DNA from: Sphingomonas canadensis
GTDB lineage: Bacteria > Pseudomonadota > Alphaproteobacteria > Sphingomonadales > Sphingomonadaceae
Direction of reading: 5' to 3'
Length of the DNA stretch: 64,000 nt
Assembly (NCBI RefSeq): GCF_026013525.1
Contig: NZ_JAPDRA010000001.1
Span: 124,001-188,000, forward strand
Every line of letters begins with the position of its first letter. The first letter of the stretch is position 1. Shown here piece after piece: positions 53,040-61,666 of the stretch. Under the pieces are notes generated by a model. That model did no database searches and was not told the DNA's origin. It saw only the letters and a list, made by a program, of their open reading frames with translations. The translations under genes were made by a program, and so were the position numbers.

Positions 53040-53836
53040 CACCAGCTCCCCGATGCGCCGCCGCCGCCGAACGACCCGCCGCCGCCGGAAAAGCCGCCAC
53101 CGCCACCGCCGCCCCAGCCGCCGCCGTCATTGTCGCCGCCGCCGCGCGTCGCTGCGTCCAGCACGCTCCACAGGATCACCGGGCCCCAACCGCCGCGATA
53201 GCGCCGGCCCTGACGCCGGTTGCCGATGCCGGCCAGGGTGGCGATCACGATGATCGCGACGATGAAGAACCACAGCCCCGGCCCATCGTCGCCATTCCCG
53301 CCCGACTGGGCCTGGGCGTCCAGCTTTTCCTTGGCGCGCACCTCGGCCGCTTCGAGCGGCAGCTTCATCTGCTCGCCGATCTCCTGCGCGCCGGCCATGA
53401 TCCCGCCGGCCATGTCGCCGTCGCGGAATTTGGGCAGGATCACGTCGTTGATGATCAGCGACGAAAGCGCGTCGGTCATCACCGGCTCCAGGCCGTAGCC
53501 GACCTCGATCCTAACCTTGCGCTCCTTGGGCGCGACGATCAGCAGGATGCCGTTGTTGGCGCCTTCCTGCCCGATCTTCCACGCGCGGCCCAGGCGATAG
53601 CCGTAATCCTCGATCGGATAGTCCTGAAGGTCCGGGATCGTCGCCACCACGAACTGGCGCGACGACGCCTTCTCGATATCCGCCGAGAGCGCGGTGAGCT
53701 GCGCCTCCTGCTCGGGGCTGAGCAGGTTGGCGGCATCGACCACGCGGCCGGTGAGCGCGGGGAAGTTCTGGGCGTGCGCCAGCGGCACCCAGAGCAGGGC
53801 GAGCAGCAGTGCCGCCAGCCAGTTGCGGATGTTCAT
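53039..53836 (-). CDS. TPM-domain protein with Gly-rich tail (YgcG-like)
   Basis: A 265-aa protein with a signal peptide (MNIRNWLAALLLALLWVPLAHAQ), a TPM domain (ALTGRVVDAANLLSPEQEAQL, ILLIVAPKERKVRIEVGYGLE), one membrane helix (LWFFIVAIIVIATLAG) and a tail of Gly/Ser/Trp repeats at the C-terminus (about the last 30 residues). Such tails occur in YgcG-type proteins. It belongs to the LemA operon. Confidence 0.88.
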   Translation of the reverse strand: MNIRNWLAALLLALLWVPLAHAQNFPALTGRVVDAANLLSPEQEAQLTALSADIEKASSRQFVVATIPDLQDYPIEDYGYRLGRAWKIGQEGANNGILLIVAPKERKVRIEVGYGLEPVMTDALSSLIINDVILPKFRDGDMAGGIMAGAQEIGEQMKLPLEAAEVRAKEKLDAQAQSGGNGDDGPGLWFFIVAIIVIATLAGIGNRRQGRRYRGGWGPVILWSVLDAATRGGGDNDGGGWGGGGGGGFSGGGGSFGGGGASGSW

Positions 53837-53864
53837 CCCCGTGCTCCCGGGCCGCCCGCCGGGA

Positions 53865-54455
53865 TCAGTTGGTGTTGCCGAAGCTGACGGTCGGCGCCAC
53901 GTCCGCGCCCGCCTTCGCCTGGAACGGCGTCATCGGCTTGGCGCCGTAGAACACGGTCGCGCCGATCGAATCCGGGAAGGTGCGGATGGTGGTGTTATAG
54001 CTCTGCACCGCCGCGTTATAATCGCGGATGGCGATGTTGATGCGGTTTTCGGTGCCCTCAAGCTGGCTCATCAGCGCGGTGAAGTTCGCCTGGCTCTGGA
54101 GCTGGGGATAGGCCTCCACCGTCACCAGCAGGCGGCTTAGCGAGCCGCTGAGCTGCTGCTGCGCGGCCTGGAACTGCTCCACCTTCGCCGGATCGGTCAG
54201 ATCGTCGGCGGTCACCTGCATCGAGCTGGCCTTGGCGCGCGCCTCGGTCACGTCGGTCAGGATCTTGCCTTCGGAAGCGGCGGCGCCCTTCACGGTGGCC
54301 ACCAGATTGGGGATCAGGTCGGCACGGCGCTGATAGGCGGCCTGCACGTCGGCCCATTTGGCCTTGGCATTCTCCTCGGCCGTCGGCACGCTGTTGAGGC
54401 CGCAGGCGGAAAGCAGCGCCGCAGCAGCGAGCGCCAGCACAGCACGAATCTTCAT
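53865..54455 (-). CDS. LemA family lipoprotein
   Basis: A 196-aa protein with a lipobox (LLSAC) and the LemA family core: [36 protein letters not shown], and [17 protein letters not shown]. Function of LemA proteins is unclear; in other bacteria they cluster with TPM/YgcG and peptidases as here. The start at 54455 gives the clean signal. Confidence 0.92.
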   Translation of the reverse strand: MKIRAVLALAAAALLSACGLNSVPTAEENAKAKWADVQAAYQRRADLIPNLVATVKGAAASEGKILTDVTEARAKASSMQVTADDLTDPAKVEQFQAAQQQLSGSLSRLLVTVEAYPQLQSQANFTALMSQLEGTENRINIAIRDYNAAVQSYNTTIRTFPDSIGATVFYGAKPMTPFQAKAGADVAPTVSFGNTN

Positions 54456-54595
54456 CGGGTTCCCTCCGGACCAGTCTGATGGCGGCTTATATGGGCATGA
54501 CACCCCCGACGAAAAGGGGCTTGCGCGCAATCGCCCGATGGCGCCCATTGCCGGGACAGGCAACGGCACCCGCAAGAAAGGGAGGAAGCGCCAGA

Positions 54596-55036
54596 ATGTG
54601 GAACGAGTTCAAGACCTTCATCGCCCGAGGCAATGTTTTCGATCTGGCCGTGGGCGTGATCATCGGCGCGGCGTTCGGCAACATCACCAAATCGCTGACC
54701 GAGGACGTGATCATGCCGGTGATCGGCGCGATCTTCGGCGGGCTCGATTTCTCCAGCCATTTCGTGCTGCTGGGCGATGTGCCCGCGGGCTATGCGGGAT
54801 CGCTGGCCAGCTATGCCGATCTCAAGAAGGCGGGCGCCCCGGTGCTCGGCTATGGCGAGTTCGTGACGGTGGCGATCAACTTCGTCATCCTCGCCTTCAT
54901 CGTGTTCCTGATGGTGCGCTTCGTGAACCGCGTCATGGCGGCGGCGCAAAAGCCCGAGCCTGAGGCGGCGCCCGCCCCCGAACCGGCCGAGCTGGCGCTG
55001 CTGCGCGAGATCCGCGACGAGTTGAAGAAACGCTGA
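54596..55036 (+). CDS. mscL: Large-conductance mechanosensitive channel
   Basis: A 146-aa membrane channel with [20 protein letters not shown] at the N-terminus and two helices. The first helix ([19 protein letters not shown]) contains the pore gate. The C-terminus is Ala/Pro/Glu-rich. It opens on membrane stretch to release solutes during osmotic downshock. GGGAGGAAG precedes the ATG. Confidence 0.97.
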   Translation: MWNEFKTFIARGNVFDLAVGVIIGAAFGNITKSLTEDVIMPVIGAIFGGLDFSSHFVLLGDVPAGYAGSLASYADLKKAGAPVLGYGEFVTVAINFVILAFIVFLMVRFVNRVMAAAQKPEPEAAPAPEPAELALLREIRDELKKR

Positions 55037-55129
55037 TCGTCGCGGGCCACGCGCGCGCCGGGGCCGGGGCGATTGTTGCGGAAGCGGAGCGATGATAGGC
55101 TCGCCGCTCAACCCGGCCGGGGGAATGCC

Positions 55130-56329
55130 ATGCGCCTGCGCGATGCCATGATTGCCGCGATCCTTGCCTGCTGGGCGCTGCCCGCGGCGGCACAGCCTGT
55201 CTATGTCGCCCCCGCCGGATCGTCCGAGCGGCCGCAGAACGGGGTCGTGGCCGCGACGGTTGACGCATCCCGGCCGCCGGTGCCCGAAACCGGCACAGCC
55301 GACTACCGGATCGAGACCAGCGGCGGCAAATGCCTGGTGCCGCAGATGCGCGACAACCAGGTCTATCTGCTGCGCCCCGGCGCCTGCGTGGACGGCGTGC
55401 TGCTCAACGCGCGCTTCCATGGCAACCAGCGCGCGCGGCTGGAGCTGGACCGCAGCGGAAGCTGTGTCGCGGTCCGCCGCCGCGATTTCGACGGCAGCGG
55501 GCTGATGTATCGCACCTGGGCCGATGGCCTGGCCGCCGTGCCCTGCACCGATGCGATCGAGCTGCGTTACCGCATCGATTGGGCGGGCGACGGCCTGGTT
55601 TCCATCCGCACCGCCGATGGCAAGTGCTGGACGGTTGCGGACACCGGCATCCTGGTGCTCCCCTGCGATCGCAGCGCGGGGCAGCGCTTCCGCCTGCTTC
55701 AGCCCGCCGCCGCGGGGCGCGTGGCACCCGATGGCCGGGTGCAGCCCGCCACGGGCGCCGCCCCGGCCCCGGCGGCCCCATCGCCGGCTGTGACGCTTCC
55801 CGTGATCACCCCCCCGCCGCCGCCCCGCGCACCCGCGACCGGGGCCGAGCGGATGGCCGCGCTGCCCCGTCCCGCCGGGCTGCCCGCCAACGCCCCGCCG
55901 CCGGCGCGCTACTGGCTGTTTCCGGCGGGCCGGGAGGGCGCCTGCGTGCGCGTGACCGGAACCGGCGCCGCGGCCACGGTCCGGCTTGGCCGCGATTGCA
56001 CGCCCGACCCCGATTCGCTCACCCAGCTCGACTGGACCGGCCCGCGCGGCTTCCGCCTCGCCAACCTGGAGCCCGCCGGACTGTGTTTCGTCGCGGGCAA
56101 GAGGCCGTGGATCACCGCCGAAGCCTGTACCCCCGCAGACGCCCAGCATTTCACGATCGAACCGGCCGGCTTTCGCGATTATTGGGTGATCAAGACCGCA
56201 GGCGGCCTGTGCCTGGCGGTGCGCGGCAAGAACGACATTGGGACCGGCGTGAACAACTCGGCGCTATTCCCGGAGCCCTGCCGCGCAGCCGGGGAACAAT
56301 ATTTCGAGCTCTATCCGCAGGAAGATTGA
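55130..56329 (+). CDS. Secreted protein with beta-trefoil-like repeats
   Basis: A 399-aa secreted protein (signal AMIAAILACWALPAAAQ). At least four cysteine-paired repeats resemble ricin-type beta-trefoil units: GGKCLVPQMRDN, GKCWTVADTG, CVRVTGTGA and GLCLAVRGKND, each followed by a C-containing strand (for example LPCDRSAGQRF and PCRAAGEQYF). A Pro-rich linker (about 225-260) separates two lectin-like halves. It may bind a glycan. Ligand and role unknown. Confidence 0.7.
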   Translation: MRLRDAMIAAILACWALPAAAQPVYVAPAGSSERPQNGVVAATVDASRPPVPETGTADYRIETSGGKCLVPQMRDNQVYLLRPGACVDGVLLNARFHGNQRARLELDRSGSCVAVRRRDFDGSGLMYRTWADGLAAVPCTDAIELRYRIDWAGDGLVSIRTADGKCWTVADTGILVLPCDRSAGQRFRLLQPAAAGRVAPDGRVQPATGAAPAPAAPSPAVTLPVITPPPPPRAPATGAERMAALPRPAGLPANAPPPARYWLFPAGREGACVRVTGTGAAATVRLGRDCTPDPDSLTQLDWTGPRGFRLANLEPAGLCFVAGKRPWITAEACTPADAQHFTIEPAGFRDYWVIKTAGGLCLAVRGKNDIGTGVNNSALFPEPCRAAGEQYFELYPQED

Positions 56330-56349
56330 GGCGGCTTCCGGGCCTGCGC

Positions 56350-56781
56350 TCAGGCGGCGGCCAGGCTTGCCGCGGTGGCGTCGGCCAGGCTGGTGCCGTC
56401 CAAGATGCGCGCGGTTTCGTCGCGCACGCGCGCCATCGCCGCGCGGATCGCGCAGCTCGCCTCGTCCTTGCAATCGTTGCACGGGCGATAGGCGGTGCGG
56501 CTGACGCAGGGCACCAGCGCCAGCGGCCCTTCGATCACGCGGATGATTTCTCCCAGCGAGATCATATGCTTGGGCCGCGAGAGCATATAGCCGCCCGCCT
56601 TGCCCCGATGGCTGACCAGGAACCCGGCCTCACGCAGGTCCGCCAGGATCAGCTCCAGGAACTTGCGCGGCACATTCGCCTCGGCGGCGATGCGGTTCAT
56701 CGGCGTGGGCTTGCCTTCGGGCGGCTGCGTTGCGAGGAACAGCATCGCACGCAGCGCATAACGGGAACGCTGGGTCAGCAT
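56350..56781 (-). CDS. Rrf2 family iron-sulfur transcriptional regulator
   Basis: A 143-aa regulator: winged helix at the N-terminus (MLTQRSRYALRAMLFLA; VPRKFLELILADLREAG), then a Cys set PCVSRTAYRPCNDCKDEASC. Four Cys, three of them probably cluster ligands, suggest an IscR/RirA/NsrR-like iron-sulfur sensor, but which one is not evident. It faces the tmRNA region and is divergent from it. Confidence 0.88.
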   Translation of the reverse strand: MLTQRSRYALRAMLFLATQPPEGKPTPMNRIAAEANVPRKFLELILADLREAGFLVSHRGKAGGYMLSRPKHMISLGEIIRVIEGPLALVPCVSRTAYRPCNDCKDEASCAIRAAMARVRDETARILDGTSLADATAASLAAA

Positions 56782-56832
56782 GGTGCATGCTCCATGCCAA
56801 TTTTCTGCTTTGCTGGGAAGCCTTTGCGCGGT

Positions 56833-56861
56833 CTTTTCATCCGCGCCCGAATCCCTATATT
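56833..56861 (+). promoter_or_regulatory. Candidate promoter of the tmRNA gene
   Basis: TATATT (56856-56861) is a good -10; CTTTTC (56833-56838) 17 bp upstream is a poor -35. Predicted transcription start near 56868. Confidence 0.35.
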
Positions 56862-56889
56862 GGAAGTTGCCGGTTTCGGCCGGCTATGG

Positions 56890-57211
56890 GGATAAACGAA
56901 GGCGTGCAATAGGCGCAGCGGACCCGGGGGCAGTACCCGGCGGCTCCACCATAACCGGTGGTGTATCTGGACACCGTTTCTGACGGGGCCGAACCAGGAT
57001 CGACGTGTGTTGAAAAGCGCATTCCATCTCTCAGCGTGGGCCACTGCGACGGTCCGTTACACAAGTGCCAACGATAACGAGGCGCTCGCGATTGCGGCCT
57101 AACCCAAGTCTTCACGGACTAGGTTAGTCAGACAAAAGCGCGGTTGGACCGCACCGGGCAACAGAAGCGGATTCCAGCGGCACGGGGAGCGCCGGGCAAC
57201 AGAAGCTCCCC
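56890..57211 (+). ncRNA. ssrA: tmRNA, circularly permuted two-piece form
   Basis: The gene is permuted. The 3' acceptor piece comes first and ends CGGCTCCACCA at 56951; after a 33-nt intervening segment the 5' piece starts GGGGCCG at 56985, which pairs fully with CGGCTCC of the first. The tag frame (57067-57102) encodes ANDNEALAIAA and a TAA stop. Stem CCCAAGTC/GACTAGG and a later GGGGAGC/GCTCCCC stem follow. It rescues stalled ribosomes with SmpB. Ends are estimates: about 56890 and 57211. Confidence 0.9.
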
Positions 57212-57374
57212 ACCCTTCCGCGTCCCGACCCCTCCCGTCCCGCCCCGGCCTCCGGGCATTCCCCGATCGTGCCGATCCCGTAACGGCGATCCCCCGAATG
57301 TCGCCAGCCGTCCGCATGCGCTCTTTTGTTAACCATCAGGACGGCGATTCCGCCGCAGGCGATGGAGGCCCGAA

Positions 57375-57554
57375 ATGCTGGGCAAGCGCTGGCAAGGTAC
57401 CGCAGGGATGCTGGCTTTCGCGGTGATGGCGACGGTTACGCTGGTGGAGGGCACCCGCCCGCCGAGGCTGCCCAAGCCCGAGATCAAGGCCCCGGCGCTG
57501 CTCGCCGATCGCGACGCCGCAGGCGCCGGCGGCACCCGCTTCCGCACCCGCTGA
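57375..57554 (+). CDS. Small signal-anchored protein, unknown
   Basis: A 59-aa gene: MLGKRWQGTAGMLAFAVM begins a single hydrophobic segment, then a Pro/Arg-rich tail (RPPRLPKPEIKAP) and AGGTRFRTR end. GGAGG is 6 nt before the ATG. Not recognised. It lies between the tmRNA and the HWE kinase. Confidence 0.5.
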   Translation: MLGKRWQGTAGMLAFAVMATVTLVEGTRPPRLPKPEIKAPALLADRDAAGAGGTRFRTR

Positions 57555-57568
57555 AGCTCCCGCCGCCC

Positions 57569-58588
57569 TCAGGCGGGCAGCGTCAGCCGGGCCACGGTAC
57601 GCTCGCCGCGCTCCAGGGTGAAGCTGCCGCCAAGCTGTTCCGCCAGCGTCCGCGCGATGCCGAGCCCAAGCCCCGCCGCCTCCGCCATCGCAAAGCCATC
57701 GGGCAGGCCGCAGCCGTCGTCGCGCACCTCCACGGTCAGCATGCCTTCGCCATCGCGCGCGTGGACAACGTCGATCCGCCCGCCGGAGCGCGCGGCAAAG
57801 CCATGCTCGATGGCGTTGGCCACCGCCTCCGCCACGATCAGCGCCACCGGCAGCGCGGCATCGGGGGCCAGCATCACGTCGCCGTCACCCTGGACGGCCA
57901 CGGTGATGCCGTCGCGGCCGCTCATCTCGACCGCGTCGGCGCACAGCGGCGCCAGGAAATCCTGCATCGCGCGCGCCTTGCCGTCGGCGGCGTAGAGCTG
58001 GCGGCTGACACGGCCGATCATGCCGATGCGCCGCGCCGCCTCGTCCACCGCGGCGCGCGCGTTGGCGTCGGTCACATGCCGTTTCTGAAGGACCAGCAGC
58101 CCGGCGGCGACCTGAAGATTGTTCGAAACCCGGTGCTGCAGCTCACGGAACAGCGCCTCGCGCGTTTCCGCCAGCGCCGCCGACCGCGCGCGTTCGCGCC
58201 GCAGCATTGCGTTGGTCTGCTGCATCAGGTGGAACAGCCACAGCGTGAACCCCGCCAGCACGACGAAGGGCACCACCGCCGGCAGTATCGCGACGAACAC
58301 GCCCGGCCGCATCGGATCGCCGATCAGCAAGGTCCAGGCCAACAGCAGGCTGAAGCCGGCCGCCGCCACCGCGGTGCGCACGCCGAACAGGAACGCGGTG
58401 AGCATCACCGCCGGGAAGAAGAACAGAAAGGGCAGGCCCGTGGGCGCCCAGGGCCGGATCGCGATGCGCAAAAGCAGCGCCAGCGCCACAAGCCCCAGCG
58501 CGGCGGCAGGGGCGATCCAGGGGCGTGCGGGCGCGATCGGAAACCGTTCGTGCCAGCGTTCGCCAGGCGAAGCCTCTTTCCCTGCCAT
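57569..58588 (-). CDS. HWE/HisKA_2-type membrane sensor histidine kinase
   Basis: A 339-aa kinase with a DUF4118-like N-terminal membrane module of about four helices (residues 25-122) and a C-terminal kinase. The phospho-acceptor is in RELQHRVSNNLQV (His152); the ATPase has VAEAVANAIEHGFA and DDGCGLPDG. This type is common in the alphaproteobacterial general stress response. No response regulator is adjacent. Confidence 0.9.
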   Translation of the reverse strand: MAGKEASPGERWHERFPIAPARPWIAPAAALGLVALALLLRIAIRPWAPTGLPFLFFFPAVMLTAFLFGVRTAVAAAGFSLLLAWTLLIGDPMRPGVFVAILPAVVPFVVLAGFTLWLFHLMQQTNAMLRRERARSAALAETREALFRELQHRVSNNLQVAAGLLVLQKRHVTDANARAAVDEAARRIGMIGRVSRQLYAADGKARAMQDFLAPLCADAVEMSGRDGITVAVQGDGDVMLAPDAALPVALIVAEAVANAIEHGFAARSGGRIDVVHARDGEGMLTVEVRDDGCGLPDGFAMAEAAGLGLGIARTLAEQLGGSFTLERGERTVARLTLPA

Positions 58589-58753
58589 CCCCGACCTGTT
58601 GCCGTTTTCGGGGCACCCTAGCCCAGCGCCCGGCGGAGCCCCAGCGAATTATCCCATTGCCGTAGCGGAATGCGGCAGGCCGTTGGCGCCCGGCCGCGCC
58701 GATCGCTGAAGCGGTTCCGGCTCCCCGGCCGGAAATGAAAATGGCCGGAAACG

Positions 58754-58785
58754 AAAAGGGGGGACGCGGTTTCCCGCGCCCCCCC
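58754..58785 (-). terminator. Rho-independent terminator of pnp
   Basis: On the minus strand GGGGGG-C-CGCGG, a 4-nt loop and CCGCG-T-CCCCCC, then TTTT. It lies about 40 nt after the pnp stop. Confidence 0.8.
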
Positions 58786-58824
58786 GGCTTTCCGTTCCTG
58801 CCTCCCGGTTGCCCGGGCTGCGGA

Positions 58825-61161
58825 TCAGTTCTCGGTGATGAACGAGGGCAGGCCGATATCGGCACCGTCGTCGTCCTTGCCCTCCGAACGCTCGCGGCGC
58901 GGACCGCGATCGCCACGCGGGCCGCGGTCGCCGCCCTCGCGGCGGGGGCCGCGATCCCGGCCGCCCTCGCGGCGGCGGTCACCGTCACGACCGCCACGAT
59001 CGCCGCGCGGACCGCGATCACCGCCCTCGCGCGGCTCGCGTGCCGGACGGGTATCCTCCAGCTCGGCGCCAGTTTCCTGATCAACGACGCGCATCGACAG
59101 GCGCACCTTGCCGCGCGGATCGATCTCGAGAACCTTGACCTTCACCTCCTGGCCTTCGCTCAGGACGTCGGACACCTTCTCGACGCGCTCGTTCTTGATC
59201 TCGGAGACGTGGACCAGGCCGTCACGCGCGCCCATGAAGTTCACGAAGGCGCCGAAATCGACCAGGTTGACCACCTTGCCGTTGTAGATCTTGCCGACCT
59301 CGGGCTCCTCGACGATGCCGAGGATCCACTTGCGGGCCGCCTCGATCTGATCGAGGTCCGACGAGCTGATCTTGATCACGCCCTCGTCGTCGATGTCCAC
59401 CTTGGCGCCGGTGGTCGCCACGATCTCGCGGATCACCTTGCCGCCGGTGCCGATGACGTCGCGGATCTTCGACTTGTCGATCTGCATCGTCTCGATGCGC
59501 GGGGCATGGGCGGAAAGCTCGGCGCGGACTTCGCCCAGCGCCTTGTTCATCTCGCCCAGGATGTGCGCGCGGCCATCCTTGGCCTGCGCCAGCGCGGCCT
59601 CGAAGATCTCCTTGGTGATGCCGGCGATCTTGATGTCCATCTGCATCGTGGTGATGCCTTCGGACGTGCCAGCCACCTTGAAGTCCATGTCGCCCAGGTG
59701 ATCCTCGTCACCCAGGATGTCGGAGAGGATCGCGAAATCCTTGCCTTCCAGGATCAGGCCCATCGCGATGCCGGAAACCGGGCGCGTGATCGGCACGCCC
59801 GCGTCCATCATCGCCAGCGAACCGCCGCAAACCGACGCCATCGACGACGAGCCGTTGCTCTCCGTGATGTCGCTGGTCAGGCGGATCGTGTAGGGGAAAT
59901 CCTCCTTGGCCGGCAGCACCGGGTGCAGCGCGCGCCACGCCAGCTTGCCATGGCCAACCTCGCGGCGGCCCGGCGCGCCGAAGCGGCCGACTTCACCGAC
60001 CGAATAGGGCGGGAAGTTATAGTGCAGCATGAAATGCTGGTAGCTGAGCCCGTTCAGGCCATCGATCATCTGCTCGGCGTCCTTGGTGCCAAGGGTGCAG
60101 GTGGCGATGGTCTGGGTCTCGCCGCGGGTGAACAGCGCGGAGCCGTGCGCACGCGGGAGGAAATGGGTCTCGGCCACGATCGGGCGGATCTGGGTGGTGG
60201 TGCGGCCGTCGATGCGCTTGCCGTCCTTCAGGATGGCGGTGCGGACGATCTCGGCCTCCAGCTTCTTGGTCAGCTTGATGCCGGCCATGACTTCCTGGGG
60301 GCTCAGGCCGTCTTCGGCGAACTTCGCCTTCGCCTTCGCGCGCGCCTCGTTCAGCGCGTTCGAGCGGGCCGACTTGTCGGTCAGCTTGTAGGCGGCGGCG
60401 ATGTCCTTGCCGATCAGCTTCTTGATCGAGTCCTTGAGCTTGGCGTTGTCGTCCTGCGACGCCATCTCCCACGGATCCTTGGCCGCCTGCTCGGCCAGCT
60501 TGACGATCGCCTTGATCACCTCGCGGCAGGCGTCGTGCGCGAACAGCACCGCGCCCAGCATGACCTCTTCCGAAAGCTCCTTGGCCTCGGACTCGACCAT
60601 CATCACCGCGTCATAGGTGGCGGCGACGACCAGATCGAGCTCGCCAGCGGCGACCTGCTCGTCGGTCGGGTTCAGGATGTACTCGCCATCCAGATAGCCC
60701 ACGCGCGCGGCGCCGATCGGCCCCATGAAGGGCACGCCCGAAATCGTCAGCGCGGCCGACGCGGCGACCATCGCCAGGATGTCGGGCTCGTTCTCGCCGT
60801 CATAGCTCAGCACCTGAGCGATGGCGTTGATCTCGTTGTAGAAGCCCTCGGGGAACAGCGGGCGGATCGGGCGGTCGATCAGGCGGGAGACCAGCGTCTC
60901 CTTCTCGGTCGCGCCGCGCTCGCGCTTGAAGAAACCGCCGGGGATGCGGCCGGCGGCGGAATATTTTTCCTGATAATGGACGGTGAGCGGGAAGAAATCC
61001 TGCCCTTCCTTCACGCTCTTCGCGGCGGTCACCGCACAGAGCACCACCGTCTCGCCCAGCGTCGCCATCACGGCGCCGTCGGCCTGGCGGGCAACCTTGC
61101 CCGTTTCGAGAGTCAGCGACTTGCCGCCCCACTCGATCGATACAGTCTTCTTGTCGAACAT
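58825..61161 (-). CDS. pnp: Polynucleotide phosphorylase
   Basis: A 778-aa exoribonuclease: two RNase PH domains, KH domain ([20 protein letters not shown]) and S1 domain ([21 protein letters not shown]). It degrades mRNA 3' to 5' with phosphate. The C-terminal tail (about 70 residues) is unusually Arg/Gly/Asp-rich with repeated GDRGPR/GGDRG blocks, a disordered RNA-binding extension. It is downstream of rpsO with its own 214-nt leader. Confidence 0.97.
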   Translation of the reverse strand: MFDKKTVSIEWGGKSLTLETGKVARQADGAVMATLGETVVLCAVTAAKSVKEGQDFFPLTVHYQEKYSAAGRIPGGFFKRERGATEKETLVSRLIDRPIRPLFPEGFYNEINAIAQVLSYDGENEPDILAMVAASAALTISGVPFMGPIGAARVGYLDGEYILNPTDEQVAAGELDLVVAATYDAVMMVESEAKELSEEVMLGAVLFAHDACREVIKAIVKLAEQAAKDPWEMASQDDNAKLKDSIKKLIGKDIAAAYKLTDKSARSNALNEARAKAKAKFAEDGLSPQEVMAGIKLTKKLEAEIVRTAILKDGKRIDGRTTTQIRPIVAETHFLPRAHGSALFTRGETQTIATCTLGTKDAEQMIDGLNGLSYQHFMLHYNFPPYSVGEVGRFGAPGRREVGHGKLAWRALHPVLPAKEDFPYTIRLTSDITESNGSSSMASVCGGSLAMMDAGVPITRPVSGIAMGLILEGKDFAILSDILGDEDHLGDMDFKVAGTSEGITTMQMDIKIAGITKEIFEAALAQAKDGRAHILGEMNKALGEVRAELSAHAPRIETMQIDKSKIRDVIGTGGKVIREIVATTGAKVDIDDEGVIKISSSDLDQIEAARKWILGIVEEPEVGKIYNGKVVNLVDFGAFVNFMGARDGLVHVSEIKNERVEKVSDVLSEGQEVKVKVLEIDPRGKVRLSMRVVDQETGAELEDTRPAREPREGGDRGPRGDRGGRDGDRRREGGRDRGPRREGGDRGPRGDRGPRRERSEGKDDDGADIGLPSFITEN

Positions 61162-61264
61162 GTTGTTTCCTTCACTCCCCGCGCCCTATGCGCGGGGGGC
61201 CAATGAGAGCGGGCCGGGTTGGCCCGTGGAGGTCGGCCGGATTGCCTTCCTCCCGTCAGTCTTC

Positions 61265-61325
61265 CCCGGCGGGTGCCGGGTCCGGTCCAGCGGCCGGCGG
61301 GGCGCGCTGGCCCCGGATTGCTGGA
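61265..61325 (-). other. Structured leader of pnp
   Basis: Within the 214-nt gap between rpsO and pnp are CCCGGC/GCCGGG (61265-61280) and TCCAGC/GCTGGA (61286-61325). In other bacteria the pnp leader is a folded site for RNase III and PNPase autoregulation; the presence of stems fits, the mechanism is not shown. Confidence 0.45.
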
Positions 61326-61346
61326 AAACCGGCTTGCGCCGGTGCG

Positions 61347-61373
61347 AAAAGGGCGCCGCTAGGGGCGCCCTTT
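61347..61373 (-). terminator. Terminator-like hairpin between rpsO and pnp
   Basis: Minus strand: AAA, GGGCGCC, 6-nt loop, GGCGCCC, TTTT. It starts just after the rpsO stop and may partly end the truB-rpsO transcript. Confidence 0.7.
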
Positions 61374-61375
61374 GA

Positions 61376-61645
61376 TCACTTGCGAAGGCCCAGCTTGCCG
61401 ATCAGATCGGTGTAGCGCTGCGCGTCCTTCTTCTTCAGGTAGCTGAGCAACTGGCGCCGCTTGTTCACGAGCATCAGCAGGCCGCGGCGGGAATGGTTGT
61501 CCTTGGCGTGGCTCTTGAAGTGCTCGGTGAGGTTCTGGATCCGCTCGGTGAGGATCGCGACCTGGACCTCGGGGCTGCCGGTGTCGCCCTCGACGCGGGC
61601 GTGCTCCTTGATGAGCGCTTCCTTGCGCTCCTGCGTGATCGACAT
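61376..61645 (-). CDS. rpsO: 30S ribosomal protein S15
   Basis: An 89-aa full-length S15 ([40 protein letters not shown]). It binds 16S rRNA helix 22 and the h20-22 junction and organises the platform. It lies 21 nt after truB on the same strand, the usual truB-rpsO-pnp order. Confidence 0.98.
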   Translation of the reverse strand: MSITQERKEALIKEHARVEGDTGSPEVQVAILTERIQNLTEHFKSHAKDNHSRRGLLMLVNKRRQLLSYLKKKDAQRYTDLIGKLGLRK

Positions 61646-61666
61646 GCGTTTTCCTTCGACATCACA

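Noticed and set aside
58735-61206. Long plus-strand open frame opposite pnp
   Set aside because: Antisense shadow of pnp codons with low-complexity repeats; no start signal or homology.
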